Origin: Lumbricus terrestris | Taxonomy: Eukaryota > Annelida > Clitellata > Crassiclitellata > Lumbricidae | Length of the DNA: 64,000 bases | Reading direction: 5' to 3' | Assembly (NCBI GenBank): GCA_949752735.1 | Contig: OX457041.1 | Span: 27,529,900-27,593,899, forward strand | Shown: one piece after another, positions 24,801-36,074 of the stretch | Numbering within the stretch: the first letter of the stretch is position 1 | Layout of the letters: the number at the start of each line of letters is the position of its first letter | Position numbers and translations under genes: made by a program | The notes under the pieces: generated by a model | Databases searched by the model: none | What the model saw: only the letters and a program-made list of their open reading frames with translations | What the model was told of the DNA's origin: nothing

Positions 24801-25765
24801 AGGCTCAAAATTCTTCTGACCTTTCAATGCAAAGAAACTCATCTATATAAAGAAGATACGCTTCTGTCTCTCTAGAAGAAAAAGCCAGAAAACCGTATCC
24901 CTCTGTCTTTATTGATGTAGTCGTCGCCTACAGTACATTGATGTACAGAGCTGATGCTGTTGCTGCTTCTGTCTTGGCTGATGCTGCGCTTTTGGTACGC
25001 GGGTGGCTTAGTGTGGCGGACGAGGGTGGTAGGGATAAAAGGGAGCGACGATGGCGACAACAAACAGAAAAAGGAAGAGGAGGAGGAGGATGGGAGGAGG
25101 AAGCAGAGGACGCACGTTGATTTCCCCTGGGAAACTGACATCCCACACGACCACATTCACGCACACAATTTAAAGCAGTGTCTGGAAACTGGATACACTA
25201 ATGTACGCATATAACCAGACAATTATTGCTGTGTTTACAATGATTTCTCGCTGGACTCGCTTATACTGAGCCATAAGTCTGTCTGGCGCAGTACACTTCT
25301 GCTCTGAAAAAAGCGTTCTCTTCTTAAAGAGAGAGACAGCACAAGAAACTCTCCAACTCGCATTAAATTACGTCTATTTAGATCTGCTATATTGGCATGT
25401 TTAAGCGCTCTGAAGGCGCGGCATAAAAACCTATAGGTCTAGCTATTCCCTTGTAGTATAGTTGCATAATTGTGTCAAATATTCGATGTTCTTAAAAAAT
25501 ACTACACGCATAGGACCGGCGTATTTCCGCGCTATAAGTTACACGTAATAAAAAAGCGACTTTTGATGCAGCCGACAATTATACACTCTAATCGCGAAGT
25601 ATGTCATATGGTAAGCTTAAGCTTACTACGGCTTGTCCACTGGGTGGATAGTTTAAGCTATGTCTTATGGCAACCTCCACAACTTACTTCGAAAGTAACT
25701 TCTGTACCTTACCACAAAGTAAGGTCAAGGTTACTTCGGGTTTGTCCAACAGGTGGATAGTTAAG
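24801..25765. other. Intergenic DNA, no gene seen
   Basis: A GGA-rich tract lies near 25,070-25,110. From about 25,610 degenerate relatives of the following 46-bp repeat appear (ACTTACTTCG, GTGGATAGTT). No recognisable gene. Confidence 0.5.
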
Positions 25766-26355
25766 GTAACCATGTGGCGACCTGCAGAGCTTACTTCACC
25801 AAGTTGCTTAGGTAACCATGTGGCGACTTGCAGAGCTTACTTCACCAAGTTGCTTAGGTAACCATGTGGCGACTTGCAGAGCTTACTTCACCAAGTTGCT
25901 TAGGTAACCATGTGGCGACTTGCAGAGCTTACTTCACCAAGTTGCTTAGGTAACCAGGTGGCGACTTGCAGAGCTTACTTCACCAAGTTGCTTAGGTAAC
26001 CATGTGGCGACTTGCATAGCTTACTTCACCAAGTTGCTTAGGTAACCAGGTGGCGACTTGCAGAGCTTACTTCACCAAGTTGCTTAGGTAACCAGGTGGC
26101 GACTTGCAGAGCTTACTTCACCAAGTGGCTTAGGTAACCATGTGGCGACTTGCATAGCTTACTTCACCAAGTTGCTTAGGTAACCAGGTGGCGACTTGCA
26201 GAGCTTACTTCACCAAGTTGCTTAGGTAACCAGGTGGCGACTTGCAGAGCTTACTTCACCAAGTTGCTTAGGTAACCATGTGGCGACTTGCAGAGCTTAC
26301 TTCACCAAGTTGCTTGGGTAACCAGGTGGCGACTTGCAGAGCTTACTTCACCAAG
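25766..26355 (+). repeat. 46-bp minisatellite, about 13 copies
   Basis: Units starting GTAACCA(T/G)GTGGCGAC begin at 25,766 and recur every 46 bp without any indel up to 26,318. Only a few positions vary (T/G after GTAACCA; CAGAG/CATAG). The last unit breaks off at about 26,355. Such homogeneity implies recent expansion or gene conversion. Confidence 0.95.
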
Positions 26356-27662
26356 GGTCCTATCTTTCTACATGGAACGGTAATGTAACTGCAAAGCTGG
26401 GCATCTTACTTTGTAAGCTAATATAATAAGATGCCCAGGCTAATATATGGAACCTTCAGTGCTACTTCTATACAATGATTGTCAATGAACCTTGATATTT
26501 TCATCAGAATTAGTAATTAAAGTGAACTATTCAATACCGTAATATACTACAACAGAAAAACCCAATGATAAATTTTATTAATGTAATCGTCAGCATTATA
26601 ATATGTTAAAGTCAACGAGTTTATTACATTTAAACTCGTCAACATCACCAATCAAACAATCATCAAGTATAAACGAAGCCGTAAAAGAGCAATAGTTTAA
26701 ACAAGGATGGGCCCTGATTTCCAGTATGCAACTGCTTACATTGGATAGTCACAATTGCTGAGATCTAAGCATGCAAATTATTATATTAAACACAGACTGA
26801 AGAGTATATTAGTAAAACAAGGTCTTAAGATCGGCATCAGTCTTACACTAGCAAAAAGTCAAGTAAGAGGATTATAATAGAGAACTCAAATAGTTAATAG
26901 GAAACAAACATTAATTTGAAAGTCTGCAATGTTATTACATAATAGGAATGCCTTTTATACTATCATAACAGAACTGATGCTAGTTATCGTAGTGCTAGTA
27001 TTAACAATAGTAACTAATATAAATATCAGTAATCCTATTGTTAGTAATAATTGATAATTAGTAATCATAATAGCAATGGTACTAGTACAATCTCCAACAT
27101 TTTTCAAGTCATGCTATTAGCAATAGCAGTAGCAATAGTACAATAACAGCAACAATAGCCTTTAACGGAACATAATGGTCAGTACCAATCACGCTAAATA
27201 TCACCTTTTAGCAAAAAAACTAAAAAAGAATTTTTTTAATTATTCATAAAAGCAGGTTAAGCTGAATTTAATCAATTTTCGGTACATTATTAACAATTCT
27301 GTGACAATTGCATGAATAATAATAGAAGCAATGTTCAGCAAATGATACACTTTTAGAACAGGATCAAGAAATAAAATTAACATTAAAGTCTTCCAAAATG
27401 CTAAGTGATCGGCAAAAAGATATGTAAAAAATCAAAATTCATAAATAGTCATGTTCTAGTAAAGTCTACATAAACTTGTTGTAATCTACATTTAAAACCA
27501 CAACCATAATATTTATTGAAACCAAAAGTAAAACAGCTGAATAAAGTTACTAATAAGATACAAATACAATTTTTTTGAAAGGGCAAGTCTTAAAAGGAAG
27601 CCCTGCAAACGATGATAATCTAGAATAAACATTTAATCGAATAGTGGCAAGATGGCAGGATA
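26356..27662. other. AT-rich intergenic DNA, no gene seen
   Basis: I see no coding frame, RNA gene or clear repeat beyond scattered AAT/AGT-rich stretches. Confidence 0.55.
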
Positions 27663-27917
27663 TGGCGCGATGGTGTAGTGGTGGCGTTGTTGCCTTGAAG
27701 CCGGAAGGTTCGGGGTTCGAATCCACCTCACGTCGCCGCGTAAGGACCTTGGGCAAGTCCTTCACTCACAATTGCTCAGCGCTTCGGCGTGAAACTCCGG
27801 TGCAGTGTCCGCTCTGCATTCGGGAGCGCCTCTGAGTAGTGAGAGCTTGAAGGGGCGCTATAACAAGTGCACATACAAACAATGAAGCACATAAATAATA
27901 ATAATAATAAATAATAA
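27663..27917 (+). repeat. tRNA-derived SINE, family 1 (best copy)
   Basis: The head has a pol III A box TGGTGTAGTGG (27,671-27,681) and a B box GGTTCGAATCC (27,714-27,724), 43 bp apart as in tRNA genes. A tRNA-unrelated body follows (CCTTGGGCAAGTCC, GGAGCGCCTCTGAGTAG, TTGAAGGGGCGCTATAACAA), then a tail of AATA/TAA repeats. Other copies: 10,685 (-), 54,586 (-) and a 3' part at 35,720 (+). SINE RNAs are transcribed by pol III and depend on a partner LINE for mobility. The TAA-type tail resembles the target tract of the retrotransposon at 20,807, but a partnership is unproven. Confidence 0.88.
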
Positions 27918-28035
27918 TATATTTTCTTTAATTAAATGCCTGCAAGACGCACTGCGCTTTACATTTACAGGTTATGCAGTAATCTTAATTAAACTTAACT
28001 ACCAACTGAACAGACAGTTTTGTAATTACACGGCG

Positions 28036-28136
28036 CCAATGGCAGCCTACAAAGCAAATCCGCCCAACGGGGGCTCGAACTCACTACCTCTCGCACTCTT
28101 GGCCAGCGTGTTAACCACCACTCTACCTGGCCCCCA
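28036..28136 (-). repeat. tRNA-derived SINE head, truncated, different family
   Basis: On the - strand, AGGTAGAGTGG (A-box-like, one mismatch from consensus) precedes GAGTTCGAGCCCC (B-box-like) at tRNA-like spacing. It ends in GTTGGGCGGATTTG, and no clear 3' tail is seen. A decayed tRNA pseudogene is an alternative. Confidence 0.6.
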
Positions 28137-28807
28137 TGCTAACTTACCGTTATGGTGATCCGTCAAGGCAGTTCAATGCGATGTACAACATACCATACTC
28201 CCAAGGAGCAAACTTACAGTCAAATTTCAGTCTTCTTACATACACCTCGTGGTTGAAAAACATGGCGGCTGGTAAGCGGCCCTTCTTCTTGCAGCCTCTG
28301 CATTGCGATGTATTCGTGCGCGCTGTTACCCCAATGACATTAAAAAAAAGTCCCTCAGTAAACTGTAAAATTCGTAGAATTAGACAATTATTTAATTAAT
28401 CGGAGATAATGGTTGTCGTATTTGCATGTTCTAAATATGCTTCGTTGTAAAATATATTTACTGCCCTACATATATATTAAGTTTAATTTTCCATTTATCC
28501 AACGCGCGTAATCAGGTCACGCATCTAAGTAAGTAAGTATGTAAGCAATTGACAACGATCGTATAATCTCAAAATTTCTACAGCGTTACTCGAAAGCCAA
28601 GCGTGTGGCACCAGCTTATTCACAAGCGCTGCGTTGAGTCAAAAGTGTTGTCCATTAGAGTATTCCATGGTGGTCCGCCATAGAATCAGGGGCGAAAGAG
28701 ATACTAAGGCTACTTATCAGTAAGATAGTCAATTGAACTTTATACTAAACGTGGTAAACATAATTATATAGGCCTACATATAAATACTTCAGTATTCTAT
28801 TTGGACC

Positions 28808-29023
28808 CATGGCAGCGGTGGTGTAGCGGTTTGTTCTGTGCCTTGTGACAGGAGGTTTGCAGGTTTGAATCTACCCCAAGCCACCGCGTAGCGACGTCGG
28901 ACATGCAGGTTGCTCGCCCAGAATTGTCTTTGAAGAAGGCAATGGGAAACCACCTCACTCATCTCATGCTAAAAGGTGGCTTTAAAGCCAGTGACAATCC
29001 GGCAGAAAACTCATCATCATCAT

Positions 29024-29083
<60 letters not shown>
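28808..29083 (+). repeat. tRNA-derived SINE, family 2, with (ATC)n tail
   Basis: A box TGGTGTAGCGG (28,819-28,829) and B-box-like GGTTTGAATCT (28,862-28,872) lie 43 bp apart. The body contains GAAGGCAATGGGAAACCACC and TTTAAAGCCAGTGAC. The copy runs straight into an ATC microsatellite (29,011-29,083), probably its 3' tail expanded. The poly-His frame over the tail is not a gene. Confidence 0.82.
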
Positions 29084-29219
29084 TTAAACCTTTGGTTCTG
29101 TTTTGAACCAATTTCTGCTTTTTTGGTCATGCATCGAAATAAATTAGCCTACGTCGTCATCAGACTGCTGGACTAAGTGAAAAATAAGACTTAGTAAGAA
29201 AATACTTTATTGGACTTAT

Positions 29220-29576
29220 AGGAAAATGGTGGGTGGGTAGATGAATGAAGAAATGATTGAGCAAAAGGACGGACGGATTGGTGGCTGGATGGGTGAGTTG
29301 GTGGATGGATGGATGGATTGGATTGGATTGGATTGTGGGTGGGTAGATGAATGAATGAATGAATGAATGAGTGAGTGAATGAATAAATGAATAAATGAAT
29401 GAATGAATATATGAATGAATGGATGGATGGAAGGACGGACGGATTAATGGATGGACGAACGGACGGAAGGACGGATTAATGGATGGACGGATGGACGAAC
29501 GGACGGAACGACGGGCGGGCGGGCGGCAAGTGGGCGGATAGATGGATGGATGGATGGATGGATGGATGGATGGATG
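29220..29576. repeat. Tetranucleotide (GGAT/GAAT/GGAC)n region
   Basis: Imperfect tetranucleotide repeats of several related units, ending in a clean GGAT run (29,538-29,576). A similar GGAC/CAGA region is at about 30,030-30,335. Confidence 0.88.
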
Positions 29577-31370
29577 TCAATAACTTAAACGCATGCTAGA
29601 TATAAACATACGGATTGTACATATACGCACACTTACTTATTTACTTTCAAACATAGAGGTCTCCGTGTGTATAATTTGTACTGGTACAATGACCTCTGAC
29701 CGACAAACGACAGAGTCTTGGCCTCGGCCGGTGTCATGGGCTAAAGGCTAAGCTAAGAATGCATCCTATGAGGAAGGTGCTGTGGATGAGAAAGAACTTC
29801 AAAGAAGGGAGTAATAGACAGCGTGAACCCAAGATCAATCCACACAATTCAAAGAGCCTTGGCGTGAACCATTTAGGCTAGTGGCAGTCATGCCTGTAGG
29901 CTATCACAGACCCGTGGGTCCGCCATTGTTATATGAACGTGTCATATAGATACAATGATAGTAAATAAATTGTAAATAATTTCGGCGTATTTTTTAATGA
30001 AGTACACTAAATACACAGGTCACTTCGTTGCAACAGGCGGACGGACCAACGGGCGGGCGGACGCACGGACGGACTGATTGACAGATAGTTAAACAGGCAA
30101 ACAAACAGAGAGTCAGTTACATAAAGGGACGGACTGATAGGCAGACAGACAAACCTATACTTAGTCACGCGGCCAGACAGACAGTAAGAGAGTCAGACAG
30201 GTAGACACTACTACACACACAGATAGATGGATGCACGGACGGACGGACGGATGGACGGATCGATAGACAGACACTCAGACAGTTAGATGGTCACACAGTC
30301 ACAAGGCCAGACAGGCAGAGACAGATGCATGGGCGGACTCTTGTCCAGCAGGTGACCCAGGCCAGCCGGTCGCAATTGGCGGTCAAAGTATACACAGGGT
30401 ATTCCCGCCACTGCTTTCAGCTCTTTGCGCCTAACTGATTCTTATCGTAGTCCGAGGATGTCTGGCTTCAATCATCTCCTTCCCCTCACAGTCGGCCTTT
30501 CCCCAATCGGACTATCCTCCCACTCTCCTAGATTGACTGGTCAGTATATGACTGGGCTCAAATGGCACCCGCTCTGATTAGGTAATTAAGCCCACGAAGT
30601 AACCTGTAGTTGCCAGGATTAAGTCTCTTCATCGTCAAGTAAGGGTAAACCTTCCACAGGCGCTCGTAGAAGCCAGGCCATGAAATTGGTAGGGTAGAAT
30701 GCTTTGTGGTAAGTTTATTCACGATCTGTTGGGAGAGTGTAGGGCCATGCAGAACGGTAATAAAGCGCAATTTGTGCATATATAATTTCTCGCCTACATC
30801 CCGAGGGCTACAAACAGCGGATACTGGTCAGTAGGCATACATTGTGACACAGGTAATAATGACAGATTAATATTGAAAAAATGCTTGTTATAGCATACCG
30901 GTATATAGTCTCTTGGCTGCTAAGATTCAGGAATCAGGATCATGGCTGCCAACGATTATCAGTCCTAATGCTAATAAGCAAGTCTGGAAAATGATACATT
31001 ATTGCAGCGCAGGTCGCCGCAGGACTTGTAGGCCTAAGCTAGATTGTCTGATAGCCTACATTGCTTTGCGACTATACAGGCGAAATATAACGCGATCTAG
31101 AACGCTGCAGGCCTAATTAGATAGGCTACAACAGCAAAGTAACCAAACAGACGATGGGTTTTGACCAATTTACTAAAAGTAAATTGAAATGAATGAATGA
31201 ATGAATGAATGAATGAATGGATGCATGCATGAATGAATGAATGGCATTAGTTAAACTGGCAGATCGAAAGGCAAACTTTTGCGCGAGAGATTATGTTACC
31301 GATGTATAGGGCCTGTGTGATTATTCATTCATTCATTTTTCAATTATTATGTGATTAGGCTATAATATCA
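29577..31370. other. Intergenic DNA, no gene seen
   Basis: It contains GGAC/CAGA low-complexity DNA (30,030-30,335) and GAAT repeats (31,187-31,240). No recognisable coding or RNA gene. Confidence 0.5.
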
Positions 31371-31430
31371 GCGGCAGGCGTACGCACTTACGCAAGTGCG
31401 GCAGGCGTACGCACTTACGCAAGTGCGTAC
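31371..31430. repeat. 27-bp tandem repeat, each unit a small hairpin
   Basis: Two direct copies of a unit containing CGCACTTACGCAAGTGCG, whose CGCACTT/AAGTGCG arms can pair. Confidence 0.75.
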
Positions 31431-31453
31431 AGCGCTGAAAGGCTAAAAAAAAT

Positions 31454-31720
31454 CAGTGGCGGCGCTAGGGGGGGCTGGGGGGGGCTAAGCCCCCCCCTAC
31501 AAGAGGCTCAGCCCCCCCTAAAAAATGGCCATCTGAATTATTTTACATTGAAATATCAAAAAAAAGGTCGTCAGAAATTTTGGCGGCGAAATTTTCATGA
31601 CATTTTGGTCAATGACTAAAAAAAAAAAAAAAAAGGTCGTCAGAAATTTTGGCGGCGAAAATGGAAAATTTGGCCGCGGGCTTCAGCCCCTCCAAAACTG
31701 AAATCCTGGCGCCGGCACTG
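31454..31720. mobile_element. hAT-type MITE with 8-bp target duplication
   Basis: It starts CAGTGGCGGCGCTAGG and ends CCTGGCGCCGGCACTG (imperfect inverted ends). AAAAAAAT occurs on both sides (31,446-31,453 and 31,721-31,728). It is 267 bp without coding capacity. A low-complexity duplication carries less weight than a complex one, but ends and length agree with hAT. Confidence 0.78.
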
Positions 31721-32551
31721 AAAAAAATGGCTGATGACCAAAAAAGGTCATCAGTTTTTCGGCAAATGGAAAAGGTATGTTTTTCGGGAAATTCGAGGCT
31801 GATGACTAAAAAAACAGGTCATCAGGTTTTTCGGCGACCCTGACGAAAATGTTTCCCTGTTTCCTCCAAGACCCTAAATTTTGGCTCCCCCCATCGAAAA
31901 TTTCTGTAGGCCTATTCGCCCTTGGCTGTGCGTACAAGAAAAAATCCTGGGGGCTCCGCTGGTGATTATAATTATTGTATATAGGATATTGCAGTAGGCT
32001 ATTCTAGTAAAACTGTAAAAGTGATTTAGGAAACGCTTCTACCACGTACCATCGCTATTATTACCACCTTAACTTTAATTCAAAAAATCCAGTGAGATAA
32101 AAGGGCGCGACCTAATCACGCACTCCTATGTAGGCTAGGCCATCGGAAGGCCTATTCCTCCGCTTCTTATTGTAGGCCTACTGGGAGTGGGCGTCGAACT
32201 CGCCGAGAAATTAGGATCGAGTGATTCGAGTCTCCGCCCATTCAAAACGCGTGACATGGTTTGAAGCTTCAAGCTAGGAAATCTTGCATTTTGGAATTTG
32301 AAGTCGAATGCGATTTCGGGGAGCAGTTATATAGCCCTATTATACTGTAGGTTTGTTTGACGCGAAACGTGTTGCTACGTTGATCATGCACCGGTTTATA
32401 GCTTGCCTGTGCTGCTGTGCATGCATGTGGAGGAGCTTCTTGGGATGGGCCGCGGGAGCGGGAGGCCTTTGAATCTTTGATGGAATTAACCGAAGTTCGC
32501 CAGAACTGTTCCTCTTTTATCTTCCCCTCATTAAAGTGTTGAGATTTTAGG
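31721..32551. other. Intergenic DNA, no gene seen
   Basis: AAAAAGGTC(A/G)TCAG motifs recur at 31,563, 31,632, 31,742 and 31,814, partly inside the preceding MITE, and suggest older repeat sequence around it. No gene recognised. Confidence 0.45.
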
Positions 32552-32699
32552 CATAGGCGCAACCACCCTATGGGACCCACGGGACGCGTCCCCCCAACTT
32601 TTGAGTTGTCCCATTGACTTTATCATTATGGTCCCCCCCAACTTTTAGGACGTGTTTCATTTGGTCCCTTCCAACTTTTAGGACGTGATTGCGCCTATG
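32552..32699. mobile_element. 148-bp MITE with 8-bp target duplication
   Basis: Inverted ends CATAGGCGCAA / TTGCGCCTATG are perfect over 11 bp. They are flanked by ATTTTAGG on both sides (32,544-32,551 and 32,700-32,707). The inside has two copies of a CCCAACTTTTAGGACGTG-like segment. It is probably hAT-derived because of the 8-bp duplication. Confidence 0.85.
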
Positions 32700-33197
32700 A
32701 TTTTAGGCAATAACGCTCATTCCATGCGGTCTCTTAACCTGAATTTTGCACAAGTTTTCTTGTCATGATTGTAGACCTAGGTCATTATAATTAGCCTATA
32801 TCTCATAAATTGCCACCGTCGATTGGCCTAAGCATAATGCATGCTCACTATTTGATGATTTCGGTCTCATATGGCAGTGAGCTCTTCAGCGTGCTTAGAT
32901 GTATATATACAGGGTGGGCCAGCAGGAATGCGACAACTTTGACACCTTATAACTTGAACAATTTTTATCTGAACGTCTTGTCCAGTGTTTCAGATTGAAC
33001 ATAATTATCAATTGTATCATTCTGCAAAATATCTAAGAGATACTATTACGACGTTTTGAGATAATGATATTAACATTCGCAGTCCCATTTTTTGCCATAA
33101 AACTGCAAGAAAAAAGTCTGAAACTGAATATGTCAATTCTAAACACTCACTTAGTACTAACAATTAATAATAATTAATATCTTGAGTGGATATGCCA

Positions 33198-33929
33198 TTA
33201 GTCTAACAAATACTCAATATGTCCACCACGTGCTTTAATGACTGCATCAACACGAGGCGACCACTGATCGAAGGATGAGTTCACCAGTGCTTGCAATGAG
33301 TTATTTCAACCCAGCAGCAAAGAATCACTTCTTTCAAACGTTCAACGTCACTTATCGGTTCACGATAGACCAGTTGCTGAAGACAACCCCAGATCGAATA
33401 GTCAACCGGGTTTAAATACGGACTGCTAGGTGGCCAGTTATCGGTTCAATAAACTCTGGCACATTAGCGTTCAGATATGCAACCGTGTGACGTGAACCAG
33501 TGGCGTAGCCAGGAATTTTTCATGGGGGGTTTATGGCCGGAAACCCTGTTTTTTGCTATTTTTTCTTACTTAAATGGAAAAATAACCTTAAAAAACCTTT
33601 TTCCGGAGCCAATGGGGGGGGGGTTTTAACCCCCGAAACCTCCCTTGCCTACGCCACTGACGTGAACGATGCGCCAGCGCTCCATCTTGCTGAAAGATGT
33701 AATCATCAACTACAGACAGTTGGCGAATATCACGTAGAAGTCCTCTTGCGAGTACTTCATCGCAGTAATAACCACTGTTCACCTTAGTCTTTGGAGTAAC
33801 AAAGAATGGCGCCGTCTTTCCTAGCTTTGAAACAGCCAACAAACCGAGCAGACGAAACCACACGCTTAAAGCCAACAAGAAGTGAATAACAGATGAAAAT
33901 ATCGACAGAACAATGAGAACATGGTTCAC
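33198..33929 (-). pseudogene. Mariner-like transposase, broken and split by a MITE
   Basis: Read on the - strand it contains FVTPKTKVNSGYYCDEVL and YIFQQDGALAHRS (second catalytic Asp region). Past the MITE come a SPYLNPVDYSIWG block (third acidic position) and a C-terminal stretch ending in TAA at 33,198-33,200. The first catalytic region is not recognisable, there is at least one frameshift after the third motif, and the MITE interrupts the frame. It cannot be functional. Confidence 0.82.
33498..33659. mobile_element. hAT-type MITE nested in the mariner-like element
   Basis: The ends CAGTGGCGTAGCCAGG and CCTTGCCTACGCCACTG form imperfect inverted repeats. The 8-bp duplication ACGTGAAC is perfect (33,490-33,497 and 33,660-33,667). 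It is 162 bp with no coding capacity. It must be younger than its mariner host. Confidence 0.9.
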
Positions 33930-34258
33930 AGACTAGAAGATCTTCACGGTTCAGACGCCAACAAACACTCAGAACGACCGTGTGTAGGCCTATGCAAAAT
34001 TAGCTTTTGACATAATAATTATTCAGTTTCAGACTTTTTTCTTGAAGTTTTGTGGCAAAAAATGGAACCTCGATTCCTCGAATATTAATAGCATTATCTC
34101 AAAACATCGTAATTGCATCTCTTAGATATTTTGCAGAATGATAAAATGGATAATTTTGTTCAATCTGATATATTGGACAAGATGCTCAGATAAAAATTGT
34201 TCAAGTTATCAGGTGTCAATATTGTTGCATTCCTGCTGACCCACCCTGTATATAATAT

Positions 34259-35003
34259 ACTAGCTGGGGTACCCGGCGTTGCCCGGGAAATTTAGGATTC
34301 GATCCGCTCCGGCCACAACCCCACCACACAACACCCCACCACACTGCGACCTCTATACCAGTACGCCACCGGAGAAATTTGGGTTTGACGAAAATTTCCA
34401 CCCCACCCCCCAACCCCTCCACCCCCAACCCCCTCCCACCCCACCACCCCCACTCCACCCCACCCTACCTCCCACTCCATCTCCCTCCACCCCACCCCCA
34501 CCCCTCCACCCCACCTCAACCCCACTCCCTCACTCCACCCCACCCCAACCCCCCACCCATCCCCAACCCCACCCCTCGACCCCTACGCCACCCCACCCCA
34601 CCATCTCCACCTCCACCCCTCCACTCCACTTTAGACACCTCTAAAACGGCGAAAATGACGGCTTTTATACGTGGCAAGCGAATGAAAATTGTTAGCGAAA
34701 ATTAGTGTTTTTGACCCCCCGCACCCTGGCCCCCCCTGGTGGTGGAGATTTGCCAACCACTGATCCGGGGGTTCTGATGGACCTCTATCTAGAAAAAAAA
34801 TTCAAATCAATAGCTGCGTTTTTTGAAAAAAAGGGGGGTTTCGCCCCCACCCTGGCCCCCATGGTGGTAGAGAATCGCCAACCCCTCGCCTTTGCGTCTC
34901 GTGCCGAGACCTACGCAGTAGTGAAGGTTTGGAGTGAAAAGCTCAAAAACTGCGAGCGTGCATTCTGGACAAAGTCACATACACACATACAAACATATAT
35001 ATA
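34259..35003 (+). repeat. Copy 3 of 'ACTAGCTGGGG' family, longest copy
   Basis: The head ACTAGCTGGGGTACCCGGCG is followed by one CGACCTCTA...GCCACC...GAAATTTGGGTTT core (34,345-34,395), then a CCACCCC-rich stretch, and CCCCCCTGGTGGTGGAGA-type motifs repeated near 34,731 and 34,857. The copy appears to end in an ACACACATACAAACATATAT tail at about 35,003. It starts within 11 bp of the end of the mariner-like element. Family assignment is unknown to me. Confidence 0.7.
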
Positions 35004-35033
35004 GTCACATCCTTCCTTATAGATTATATATAA

Positions 35034-35036
<3 letters not shown>

Positions 35037-35081
<45 letters not shown>
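35037..35081. repeat. (TA)n microsatellite
   Basis: About 22 TA repeats. Confidence 0.93.
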
Positions 35082-35083
<2 letters not shown>

Positions 35084-35719
35084 CCTATGCCTGTCTCAGA
35101 AATTCCTCCTTGCCTGGATGCCAAGCATGCAACTGCAGGGTTTCTCTGTATATATTCTGGCTACTTGCGGTCTTCATAGGCTATATATTTCAGATGAGGA
35201 AAATGTTATTTCAAATTGCATGTAGGCTAGGCCTACATTCGCATGATCAACAATCACTCGATCAATTCATCAAAATATGTCTATCAAATTTGTGGAGTTG
35301 TTCACCTATTATGCCTAGGCCTACATATATAGGCCTAGTCCTTTAATATGTCAGGCAAGAATTTTGTTGCTAAGACTGATTATCGCCAAAGAAATAGGAT
35401 GTAGTTTGCAGGCAAGTTTGTGCTAATCTATACAGAACTTCCTCAGTTGAAAACCAGTTGCGGTCTGTCAATCGGAATGTTCACTAAAGGAAAAATATAA
35501 TAGGCCTATTAATAAGCATTGTGTAAGCCCATAGGCCTAGTAGTAAACTATAGCCACGTTCATAGCCTTGAGGAACCTCGTAGGCCTAATGCCAAAATAA
35601 CTGATTTCGAATTTTTTTATTGAGTGATTCATTCACTAAATGAATTTTTTATTCGCACCACTTCAAAGGTAGCCTAGCTATTACTCGGAGTCGTTCCCAG
35701 CTCGAGCACACAGTCTACA
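35082..35719. other. Intergenic DNA, no gene seen
   Basis: Rich in TAGGCCTA palindromes (at least six between 35,220 and 35,590). No gene recognised. Confidence 0.5.
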
Positions 35720-35817
35720 GATTGCGTGAAACCGATGCAGTGTCTGCGCTGCAATCGGGAGCACCTCTGAGTAGATATCTTGAAGGGGTGCTATAACAAA
35801 TGCACATACAACATACA
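35720..35817 (+). repeat. SINE family 1, 3' fragment
   Basis: GCGTGAAACCGATGCAGTGT, GGGAGCACCTCTGAGTAG and TTGAAGGGGTGCTATAACAA match the 3' body of the copy at 27,663. The tRNA-like head is missing. It lies about 230 bp upstream of the CHERP start codon. Confidence 0.8.
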
Positions 35818-36049
35818 GACGGGCCGGCGAATAGCTTAAGTTGCTCGCAGAACGTCAAACCATTCACTTCAATCGATGAGCGTTTTAACCGGCACCCAGG
35901 TGTCGCCACACATCAATTTTGGAGCTTGATGTATGATCACCGATAACGCCATCTCTCAAAATGCTTAGTCCTTGTATGGAATCTCTGCTTCCGGTAGATT
36001 TCTGAGGATTTTGTTTTAGTTTTTCTTTAAATTCACATGAACAGATAAA

Positions 36050-36074
36050 ATGGACTTCCCAAAGGCTCCCGATG
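36050..36074 (+). CDS. CHERP: CHERP coding exon 1
   Basis: Encodes MDFPKAPD plus the first base of the next codon; donor G|GTAAGA. The start was chosen because the peptide joins in phase to exon 2 and matches the short acidic N terminus of CHERP. Confidence 0.85.

Larger units (their letters stand above)
32910..34248 (-). mobile_element. Mariner-like transposon carrying a nested MITE
   Basis: The ends are inverted: CAGGGTGGGCCAGCAGGAAT at the left, ATTCCTGCTGACCCACCCTG at the right. TA lies immediately outside both (32,908-32,909 and 34,249-34,250). Homology of the ends extends well over 100 bp inward, with decay. The transposase is on the - strand (33,198-33,929) and is split by a 162-bp hAT MITE. 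Without the MITE and its duplication the element is about 1.17 kb, normal for mariner. Confidence 0.88.

Noticed and set aside
27644..27835. Stand-alone tRNA gene at 27,66x
   Set aside because: A and B boxes are present, but the acceptor stem does not pair and a SINE body with an AATA tail follows; it is a SINE.
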